DNA of 5,357 nucleotides from Thermoplasmata archaeon. GTDB taxonomy: Archaea; Thermoplasmatota; Thermoplasmata; JAGHBH01. The notes under the pieces are model-generated. The model had not been told where the DNA came from. It did no database searches and saw only the letters and a program-made list of their open reading frames with translations. The stretch is taken from NCBI GenBank assembly GCA_021161085.1, contig JAGHBH010000173.1, forward strand, positions 1-5,357. The letters run 5' to 3'. Numbering within the stretch: the first letter of the stretch is position 1; the number at the start of each line of letters is the position of its first letter. The position numbers were made by a program, and so were the translations under genes. Shown piece by piece: positions 1 to 5,357 of the stretch.

Positions 1-159
1 GACCAGGTAATCTCCGGGAACCAGCGACAGGGAGAAATGGCCGGTCTCGTTGGATGCCGCCGTGTTGGACGAGCCGCCCTCCTGGGCGTAGAAATGCAAT
101 ATCGCCGGAACCCCCTCTCCGTTGTAGAGAACCTCTCCCCGGACCGTGGCCTGTAGAGG
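1..159 (-). repeat. Tail repeat 10, cut by the window edge (residues 1733-1785)
   Basis: The unit has ATVRGEVLYNGEGVPAILHF, then ASNETGHFSLSLVPGDYLV (signature at 1778-1783), and stops at the window boundary before its closing strand. The frame is still open at base 1, so the tail extends further. One sequon lies at N1769. Confidence 0.7.
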
Positions 160-3100
160 GGTCAGGTCCCCGTTTATGTTTATGTATGCAGCCGCCCTGT
201 CCGTCTCGTGGTAGGTTACCCTCTGGTATATACCCTCCACCATCTTGACCTCGTCCACGTCCACATTATACCTGTGGCTGCCACCCGGAACCCTGATATC
301 TATATCACCGTTGGCGTCGGACACCACTCTGATGGGCCTCAGTATGTCCGTCTCGGTGAGGGTCACGTTGACCCCGGGTACGGGGATGTCCTCTCCCTTG
401 ACCGTTCCCACTATGGAAGCGGCGGGCGAGAGGGTTAGGTCAACCGCCCTGGGTGCCGTGGAAGACAGGGTGAAGATATCCCCCTGATCCAGGTCATCCC
501 CCGTGAGTAACACCACCGTGAGCTCACCCTCCGGCAGATAGACCTGGAAGGAGTTGTTGGTCACCGTCGTGTTCGTGGAATATATCTCGTATCCCTGGAG
601 GTCGTACACCCTCAGGGTTGCGTTGGTATCCTCCGCCTCCCCCCCGGGGGCCGTGGAAGAGATGTTGCCCGTTATCAGATACTGACGAACACTTTCTATA
701 TCCATCTCCAAGGCCGAGGCGCCAACATCCACCCGGAGGGTCTCGTTGGCGTAGTATCTCACCCCATCCTCAGGGTTGAAGTCCAGTGTAACGGAATACT
801 CTCCCGGAGACAAACGGGTGGAGAAGGAGCCGCTGGCCTCGGGAACCACCTTCACCGTGTCCTTCTGGGGGTTGGATGGCGTGAACACTATGACGGCCTG
901 GGAGGGGTCCTCTCCCGGTGTGGACAAAACGCCCCTGACCTCTACATCCGACGGTGAGAGTATCAGGCTAACGGAGGTGTTCATGGAGGTGTTCTTTCCT
1001 TCGGTCTCCCTGTAGCCGAAAGCCCATGCCCTGACCTCCGGCCCCTCGCCCGGTCCGCTCCATTCGCCCGATAGCATCATGGATACCTTACCATCAGGGC
1101 CCGTAAGCAGGGAGAAGGATAAGCCGTCGGGAGTCGTAACGTTCAGCAGCGCCCCCTGGAAGCCCGAGAAGCTTCCGTTTTTCAGAACCTCGACATCGTA
1201 TCTGGCACCAAGGGATAGGTCCACATCCAGCGTCTGGGAGGGGTTGGAAGACCCGGTATATTCCTGGATGTCAATGTCATCCAGATAATAACCGGCAGCA
1301 CCGGAGGAGGACTGGACGTAGAGAGTGTATCTGCCGGGGACCAGGTAGGCCATGTATTTCCCGTCAGATGAGGAGAGGGCGTCGCGCCACATCTCTCCCC
1401 TGAAGTGTATCTCCGCTCCCGTCACCGGCTTGGAATCGGATAAAACCGTCCCCGATATCTGGACAGCCCGTGTCAAGGTGATGTTCAACTCGCTCTGGCT
1501 GTCCCCTGGTACGAAAAACGCCTGTCCCATGTAAGGACACATCACCGAGGCCGATGAATCGCCGGAATCTTCGGGGAAATAGGTGGCGTCCACGATGTAG
1601 AACCCCGAGGGAAGGGAGACGCTGTATTCCCCTGCGTCATCCGTCACCGCGGTGTATACCCCGCCCGTCCGGGTGTCCTGGAACCTGAGAAGCACGCCCG
1701 AGGGGAATGGGGAAGGGGACGCACGGGTACCCCCGCGGCCGCCGTCCTGACCTTCCAGTCCAACAGAGCCGGACACGGAGACCAAACTACGAAGTACCAG
1801 CCCTGGCCTCTCCGTCTCATTCTCCCCCAGATGGAAGCTTTCGGTATCGGATACGTATCCCTCGGTGGAAGCCCGTACGCTGTAGTCTCCGGGAACCAGT
1901 TCCGTGAACGTGCACTTCCCGAGGGCATCTGTCTGGCCGCTAAGCGAGAGGTCTCCGCCCGTGAGAACAACCTCGGCACCTTCCACAGGCCCGCCGAAGG
2001 TGTTGTTGACCTGCACCTCCACCGTGCCTGGCTCCTTGTGGAAGTCCACGGTCTTGTCGGATTTCCCCACGGTGGTCTGGAAGGTGTCTACCTTTATGCC
2101 CCTGTGGAATGCGGTCACATCGTATCTCAGGGGCATGACCTTCTCCGCCGTGTAGTATCCCTCATCGTCCGCCGTCGCCGTGTAGTTTACCCCGTAGGTC
2201 TCGTTGGATATCACGATCGTGGCGTTGTCCAGCGCCCGGTCCTTGGACGGCGAGAAGGATTTGTCCCCGTCCAGGTCGAGATAGACCCTACCCTTGATAT
2301 CAGCCAGGGGGATCTGGAAATCCTTGGTGATGAAATAGTCATAGACACCATCGCCGTCCTCGTCAACAGGCTCCCTCATGGCCTGGGCGTCGGAGACCAC
2401 CAGGTTCTCCGTGAGCACCTCGTCCCTGTCCTTCATGTTGAAGGAATCGTAATCCCCGCCAACAGACACCGTGATGGTGAGGTTGCCGAAGGGTGCCAGA
2501 AGGGAATAGCGGCCGTTCTCGTCCGTGTAATCCTGGTCGTGGGGTATCCCGTACTCGTCCTTCACGGACACACAGACGTGGGGAACCGGCCTCCCCTCCT
2601 CGTCGGTGATCGTACCGTTGAGGAACGCCCCGTCGTAGTATTCTATGAAGACCACACCGTGGTACACACCCGCATAGGTGGGCAGCATTATGCCCTCCCT
2701 GGCCTCCCCGTAGCGGTTCGCCTCCTCCCAGGACACCGCCTGCCAGGAGGTGGTGTGATTCTCGTAGTCGCTGTAGGGGTTCCAGTACATGGTCCGGTAT
2801 ACGATCCTGAAATGCCTCATGGCCCACGCCGGTTTTATGTCTGCCCCAGAGAGGGAGACCACCGGAATCCCGGGGCTCATCCTGGCGTCGTCCCCCGTGT
2901 ATCCTATATATGTCCTGTACAGCATGGAATTGTAGAACATGTCCTTGTATTCTATCTTGTAGTCCTTGACCCTGGCATCCTCCGGAAGATCCTCGGGCAG
3001 GAAGTCGCCCTGGTCCGTCACCAGCTTTATCTCGTAGAAATCGTAGGGCACACGGTTGTATTCGGATTTGACCCTGTGGTCGGAGAGAACGGCCGGAGCG

Positions 3101-5357
3101 TAGAAGATCCCCGTGTTCCTGCCGGAGAAGGGAAAGAGCCTAGAATCAACGGCCAGATATCTTATATCATATCCCGTGGCATCTCTCAACGCCCTGTAGA
3201 AATCGCCCACATCCCTATCCCGAGCTTTCAGGGCCTCCAAGATCCAGTGTTTTCCGTATACGTACTTGGCGTTGATGGGGCTGAGATCATCAGACCTCGG
3301 GCCATAGGTCTGGGGGTTGGAAAGCACCTCCGAAACGTAGTTCTCCGGGTGGTACACCGCACCCTCTATCCTGGAAGCGTTCTCCACACCCAGCCACTCC
3401 CTCAGGACAACGTTGACCTCTGGGCTCATCCCATCAGGATGGTCCATGGGCTGGGGGTCCAGGAGCCGCATGCAGAAGAGCGCCACGGCCTCGTCCTCCC
3501 CCTGGGACATCAGGACGTTCCCGGCGAACTGGTAACCGAACTGGAAGTTGTCCGCGCAGGTGGGATGTTTTCCCTCCTGGACGGCTTCGAAACCGTAGTC
3601 CCACCACGAGACGAAAGCCGGTCTCTCTTCCGGCCTGAGATCGGTGTCCCTCTCCCGCAGGTGTTCCCAGGCATCCGGCCAGTATGACGCCCGCTGCCAG
3701 AACGATTCCTTTATGGGCATGGAGAAGCCGAAGGCTCCGAGATACCACGTGGTGCCGTTCTCCTTGTCATAGGATGGGGGACGGAGGAAGTCGGGCATGA
3801 CATCGTATATCTTCCCGTCCACCAGGGGCTTGTACTCGTAGGGGATGCCGGCGTCCACGGCGAACCAGCCGTTGGGCAGGAGGATGAGGAAGACCAGGAT
3901 CAACGCGCCCGCTATATGGCGGAACCTGACCCCCTTCCTGAGTCCCCGGAGGCCGCCGCCGTGGCCCCTAATCTTCTTCCGCATGTCCTTGAAATCCAGC
4001 TTCTCGAGAATCAAAACGAGCATCCAGGCGCTCATCAGGGCGAAGGCGGGACTGGCGATGAACAGGAAACGTGCGGCCGAGGCGGCCATATACACGGTGG
4101 AGGCCGTCCAGACCACGATGAAAAGGTAGTCGCTCTTCAACTTCTTCGGGAAATTGTAGATGGCCAGTCCCACGCCGGCCACCGCCATGAAGAAAGTCAT
4201 GGCGCCGAAGGAGAGGACGAATTTGCTGAAGGGCGGGGCCTGGGCCTCGGCGATGGTGGTGTAAAGCTTGTTCTTCGCCAGGTATCCCTGGCCTCCCACT
4301 ATACCGGCCCAGAGGTCAGGAGAGACGATGGCCGTCACCACCGCCCCAGCCATCAGAACAAGGGCCATGGAGGGCAACACAAGGGTCCAGGGATAGTCCC
4401 TGGTCACTGAGAACACTATGCCAGCGAATATCACGGCCGCCGCTATATAGAACGGAACGTCGAACCAGGCGGCTATCCTGTGGACCCCGTAGTACCAGGG
4501 GAAGGCCACCACGAACAGGCTCAGGGTGGTGATGGCAAAAACGGCGGTTACGGTGGTGGAATCCGTGCCCCTGAACCTGTTAACCAGATACTGCACAAGG
4601 GCGTATACACCCAATACGACCACTATGTAGCTGTACCCCTTCCACGTGAGGGCAACACCGGCTATGGCCACGCCAGCCATCATGGCGTAGAGGAAGGAGA
4701 CCCTGTTGGCTCCCACCATATCCCGCAGCCCGTCCATGATAGAGGACGGCTTTTTCCAGTCGGATATCCAAGACTCCTGTCTCGCCGTTGCCAGGGCCCT
4801 GAGGAAGAAGTAGAAACCCACAAGGGTGAAGAACATGGCGAAGGAGTCGTGGTCGGCGTTGCTCAGCACGGTCCTCTCTATGTGACCTGCCTCTATGGCC
4901 AGGAGGAAGGCCGCCGCCAGGCCCGTCTTCCTGCCGAATATGCTCTTTCCTATGAAGTACATGGGAACTATGCTCAGAGCACCCCAGAACGCCGTGGAGG
5001 TCAGGAAAGCGTGCCACACGGCCACACCAACATCCCCCACCACTGGAGAGAACAGGTAGCCTGTCACAACGACACTCCACTGCCAGAAAGGCGGACGGGG
5101 GTTGGACGCACCCACCGGATAGTTCAGCAGGGGATCGTCCGTGAACTGGCGGTGTTCGGTGGTGATGTAGTCTATGATCCTCTTGTGGTAGTAGGAGTCG
5201 GAACCTCCTGAGACCACGAATTCTCCTTCTATCGGGGAGTTGTTCACTGCCGGCCCGTAAGCGGCCATCCCTCTGAGCAGGAACGCCGCTATGAATATGG
5301 AGAGGAGAGCCAGCGGAATCCAGTTCCTCTTCACCCAGGCACCCGCCGGACCCAGGG
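1..5357 (-). CDS. aglB: STT3/AglB-type oligosaccharyltransferase with a giant C-terminal repeat tail (partial at both ends)
   Basis: This would be the catalytic subunit of archaeal N-glycosylation. It transfers a lipid (dolichol-phosphate)-linked glycan to Asn in N-X-S/T at the outer face of the membrane. A single frame stays open for 1785 codons with no stop. In order it shows about 13 hydrophobic segments (residues 12-500), acidic metal/acceptor motifs at D53 and D168-D170, TIAE at 367-370, WWDYG at 584-588, then about ten Ig-like repeats from 906 to the window edge. Archaeal AglB proteins are usually about 750-1000 residues, so this one is roughly twice that and unfinished. The N-terminus is nearly complete because the first membrane helix begins at residue 12. 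A GTG at residue 8 (bases 5334-5332) could be the start, giving a short basic leader, but the frame is also open upstream. The STT3 identity is firm from motif order. The symbol assumes an archaeal source. Confidence 0.93.
160..420 (-). repeat. Tail repeat 9 (residues 1646-1732)
   Basis: The unit has ASIVGTVKGEDIPVPGVNVTL, then VVSDANGDIDIRVPGGSHRYNV (signature VPGG at 1689-1692 with Y1696), then a long closing region ending AAYININ. The opening PVPGVNVTL is a textbook carboxypeptidase-regulatory-like strand. One sequon lies at N1663. Confidence 0.7.
421..687 (-). repeat. Tail repeat 8, sequon-dense (residues 1557-1645)
   Basis: The opening strand YLITGNISSTAPG leads to ATLRVYDLQGYEIY and NNSFQVYLPEGELTVVL (signature at 1607-1614), then the closing strand AVDLTLSP. 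It has four sequons: N1564, N1578, N1595 and N1600. Together with repeat 6 it carries the highest number per unit. The strand between N1595 and N1602 is Thr/Asn-rich. Confidence 0.65.
688..951 (-). repeat. Tail repeat 7 (residues 1469-1556)
   Basis: The opening strand DVEVRGVLSTPGEDPSQAVIVF is followed by EASGSFSTRLSPGEYSVTL (signature L1515 to V1522). A closing strand LRVDVGASALEMDI completes it. One sequon lies at N1537. The order of strands matches repeats 3 and 5. Confidence 0.68.
952..1203 (-). repeat. Tail repeat 6, degenerate (residues 1385-1468)
   Basis: The unit is RYDVEVLKNGSFSGFQGALLNV, then LLTGPDGKVSM, then LSGEWSGPGEGPEVRAWA where the VPGDY signature should be, then a closing strand SVSLILSP. 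The signature is lost, but the spacing and the DGxxS turn persist. Sequons are at N1393, N1405, N1455 and N1459. Confidence 0.6.
1204..1467 (-). repeat. Tail repeat 5 (residues 1297-1384)
   Basis: This clear unit has VQISGTVLSDSKPVTGAEIHF, then SSSDGKYMAYLVPGRYTLYV (signature at 1338-1345), then a closing strand LDVDLSLG. The loop after the signature is Ser/Gly-rich (QSSSGAAGYY). It holds no sequon, which is unusual for this tail. Confidence 0.75.
1699..1758 (-). other. Low-complexity Gly/Arg/Pro/Ser insert in repeat 4 (residues 1200-1219)
   Basis: The residues LEGQDGGRGGTRASPSPFPS break the repeat pattern. They add two Arg in an otherwise acidic tail and use CGC and CGT for Arg, where the gene mostly uses AGG. 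The DNA is very GC-rich and packs the palindromes GGTACC, CCGCGG and GCGGCCGC within bases 1726-1742. It may be a surface loop expanded by slippage. A short pair of compensating frameshifts cannot be excluded. Confidence 0.5.
1702..1727 (+). other. G-quadruplex-type motif on the template strand
   Basis: The plus strand reads GGGGAATGGGGAAGGGG at 1702-1718, followed by ACGCAC and GGG at 1725-1727. That makes four G-runs with loops of 3, 2 and 6 bases, which fits the usual G3+N1-7 rule. It lies on the strand read by RNA polymerase for this gene. Folding is inferred. It may just reflect the Pro/Ser codons CCT, CCC and TCC of the insert. Confidence 0.45.
1789..2034 (-). repeat. Tail repeat 3 (residues 1108-1189)
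   Basis: This clean unit runs GTVEVQVNNTFGGPVEGAEVVL, then GQTDALGKCTF, then ELVPGDYSV (1152-1160), then a closing strand ending LVLR. The DNA for LVPGDY (bases 1886-1899) shares a 14-base identity with bases 11-24 in repeat 10. Sequons are at N1117 and N1179. C1148 is one of only three Cys in the tail. Confidence 0.75.
2038..2313 (-). repeat. Tail repeat 2, SdrD-B/Cna-B-like (residues 1015-1106)
   Basis: This unit begins IKGRVYLDLDGDKSFSPSKD, which resembles the VYxDxNGDGxxDxxE opening of SdrD-B domains. It continues LDNATIVIS and ATADDEGYYT, and closes at VMPLRYDV (1073-1080). The Asp series D1027, D1029, D1031, D1039 may bind calcium, as in SdrD-B modules. Sequons at N1044, N1051 and N1057 are packed into 14 residues. 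Confidence 0.7.
2338..2364 (-). other. Calcium-loop-like Asp cluster (D998-E-D1000-G-D1002-G-V-Y-D1006)
   Basis: Residues 998-1006 have Asp at positions 1, 3, 5 and 9 with Gly at 6. This is the pattern of EF-hand-like, dockerin and thrombospondin type-3 calcium loops. It lies in the linker (967-1014) between repeats 1 and 2. A calcium role is inferred from spacing only. Confidence 0.5.
2458..2640 (-). repeat. Tail repeat 1, carboxypeptidase-regulatory-like (residues 906-966)
   Basis: The first unit follows the catalytic domain with almost no linker. It has the strand LNGTITDEEGRPVP, the turn YTDENGRYS (943-951) and a closing APFGNLTITV (954-963) in place of VPGDY. It is the best match in the tail to a classical carboxypeptidase-regulatory-like domain. 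Sequons are at N913 and N958. Confidence 0.75.
2641..3855 (-). other. C-terminal soluble STT3 domain, acceptor-sequon recognition (residues 501-905)
   Basis: This external globular domain follows the last membrane helix (about 481-499). It has the diagnostic WWDYG at 584-588, then a helix-like stretch at 612-632 (NVLMSQGEDEAVALFC). Further on is a block at 729-755 containing YDIRYLAVDSR and TGIFYAP, which I recognise as typical of euryarchaeal AglB proteins. The DK or MI motif (DxxKxxxM or MxxIxxx) expected about 60 residues after WWDYG cannot be placed with confidence. The residues to inspect are 645-715. The domain appears to end near 900, where VYHGVVFIEYYDGAFLNGTI runs into the first tail repeat. 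Confidence 0.85.
3592..3606 (-). other. WWDYG signature (residues 584-588)
   Basis: The five-residue hallmark W-W-D-Y-G is intact in the context PAFVSWWDYGFE. In STT3 enzymes it forms the pocket that reads the +2 Ser/Thr of the acceptor sequon. It is the most diagnostic string in the protein for family membership. Confidence 0.95.
4246..4257 (-). other. TIxE motif (T367-I-A-E370)
   Basis: The residues TIAE fall in the mobile external loop 346-378, in the context KLYTTIAEAQAPPF. The Glu of this motif links the loop to the acceptor site. TIxE is the archaeal and bacterial form, while eukaryotic STT3 has SVSE, so the motif helps place the gene in a prokaryote. Confidence 0.87.
4846..4854 (-). 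other. STT3 motif 2, DxD metal-binding motif (D168-H-D170)
   Basis: Residues 166-172 read NADHDSF, directly before a hydrophobic helix (FAMFFTLVGFYFF). The second acidic motif of STT3 (DxD or ExD) sits in the short second external loop and completes the metal site. Both acidic positions are intact, which argues for an active enzyme. Confidence 0.88.
5179..5211 (-). other. STT3 motif 1, first catalytic aspartate (GGSDSYYHKR, D53)
   Basis: Residues 49-59 read SGGSDSYYHKR. In STT3 enzymes a G-x-D-x-(Y/W) motif in the first external loop supplies an Asp that binds the divalent metal and the acceptor Asn amide. D53, about 25 residues after the first membrane helix, occupies that place. The following Y-Y-H-x-R is also typical of archaeal members. 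Confidence 0.88.

Larger units (their letters stand above)
1468..1788 (-). repeat. Tail repeat 4, enlarged by a low-complexity insert (residues 1190-1296)
   Basis: The frame opens SVSGSVGLEG and closes LPSGFYIV (1248-1255) after TDDAGEYSVS. At about 107 residues it is longer than its neighbours because of a Gly/Arg then Pro/Ser stretch (about 1200-1219) between the first and second strands. It also has an acidic Ser-rich loop, FPEDSGDSSASV. One sequon, N1291, lies at its end. C1273 is in VMCPYMG. Confidence 0.7.
1..2640 (-). other. Extracellular tail of about ten Ig-like repeats (residues 906-1785, continues beyond window)
   Basis: The tail is in the same open frame as the catalytic domain and has no membrane helix, signal peptide or stop in this window. 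Units of about 60-105 residues recur. Each has an opening strand such as xVxGxV, a middle such as PVxGAxVxL, a turn such as TDxxGxYS, and a closing signature such as LVPGDYxV. This is the pattern of carboxypeptidase-regulatory-like, Cna-B and PEGA-type beta sandwiches, which usually act as stalks, spacers or adhesion modules in surface proteins. Because the STT3 C-terminal domain is external, the tail should be too. It holds 19 N-X-S/T sequons. Its role is not known to me. A stalk, cell-wall or S-layer anchor, or acceptor-recruiting arm are possibilities. Confidence 0.8.
3856..5340 (-). other. STT3 polytopic membrane core (residues 6-500)
   Basis: This is the membrane-embedded half that binds the lipid-linked sugar donor and the catalytic metal. 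Hydrophobic segments, read by eye, lie near residues 12-28, 112-136, 145-156, 172-188, 219-238, 241-258, 269-290, 301-317, 323-345, 379-400, 410-426, 430-450 and 481-499. That gives about 13, the number known for STT3 proteins. The loop between segments 1 and 2 (about 34-110) is the expected large first external loop and holds motif 1. The loop at 346-378 is the expected mobile external loop with TIAE. An Arg-Phe pair at R429-F430 sits where STT3 enzymes carry a conserved Arg near the active site. Assigning that role here is by analogy. The basic stretch 456-480 would be the cytosolic loop before the last helix. Confidence 0.9.

Noticed and set aside
1726..1742. Cluster of rare-cutter palindromes resembling a cloning polylinker
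   Set aside because: The order and spacing match no common vector polylinker I know. The reading frame continues through it, and no vector sequence flanks it. It is kept only as part of the low-complexity insert.
1..2640. Tail as a separate surface-protein gene
   Set aside because: There is no stop, no signal peptide and no convincing start between the catalytic domain and the first repeat. Without the enzyme's membrane helices the tail would have no visible export signal.
1831..3687. A 618-codon open frame on the plus strand, antisense to the enzyme gene
   Set aside because: It is in exact codon register with the sense gene, so its stops can only arise from sense TTA, CTA or TCA codons. 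These are rare in this GC-rich gene, and its end at 3685-3687 is a single sense TCA. The protein has no recognisable domain, whereas the opposite strand has full STT3 motifs.
4580..5080. Minus-strand open frame of 166 codons in a different frame
   Set aside because: It overlaps the catalytic motif region DHD in another frame. Its Arg/Gly/Cys/His-rich product looks like out-of-frame noise, as do the minus-strand frames at 2363-2827, 3434-3748 and 1644-1979.
4480..5211. Plus-strand open frame of 243 codons and its neighbour at 3916-4410
   Set aside because: Both lie wholly opposite the STT3 membrane core and have His/Gly/Glu-rich translations typical of antisense reading of hydrophobic GC-rich codons. 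No domain or ribosome-binding site is visible.
1..5357. tRNA, rRNA, CRISPR array, insertion sequence, promoter or terminator
   Set aside because: The window is coding throughout. I saw no cloverleaf, regular short direct repeats with spacers, terminal inverted repeats with transposase, or intergenic gap.

Overview
The whole window is the inside of one protein-coding gene on the minus strand. Reading the reverse complement from base 5355 down to base 1 gives 1785 consecutive sense codons with no stop. Both ends run off the window, so no terminator, downstream gene or certain start is visible. Residue numbers below are window-relative: residue n is the codon whose highest base is 5358-3n.

The product is a membrane-bound oligosaccharyltransferase of the STT3/AglB family, fused to a very long extracellular repeat tail. 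Residues about 6-500 (bases 5340-3856) form the polytopic core. I count about 13 hydrophobic segments, with the catalytic acidic motifs at D53 and D168-H-D170 and the TIxE motif at T367-E370. Residues 501-905 (3855-2641) are the soluble acceptor-binding domain, with a perfect WWDYG motif at 584-588. Residues 906-1785 (2640-1) are a run of about ten degenerate beta-sandwich repeats. They resemble carboxypeptidase-regulatory-like, Cna-B or SdrD-B domains, most carry a (L/V)(V/L)PG(D/E/R)Y-type signature, and the last is cut by the window edge.

The organism is probably an archaeon, most likely a euryarchaeote such as a member of Thermoplasmatota, though rank is uncertain. The reasons are the TIxE form of the SVSE/TIxE motif, heavy use of AGG for Arg and ATA for Ile in a GC-rich gene, an acidic surface-type tail, and N-X-S/T sequons without the acidic -2 residue that bacterial PglB enzymes prefer.

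In STT3 enzymes the C-terminal domain lies outside the membrane, so the tail should project from the cell surface. It is strikingly rich in sequons: 19 of its 33 Asn are in N-X-S/T, against 4 of 25 in the catalytic part. The enzyme therefore carries its own large block of potential N-glycosylation sites. That fusion and its sequon enrichment are the most interesting points here. Secondary points are an Asp-rich calcium-loop-like linker, a Gly/Pro/Ser-rich insert in repeat 4 whose template strand has a G-quadruplex-type pattern, and an undecided start.
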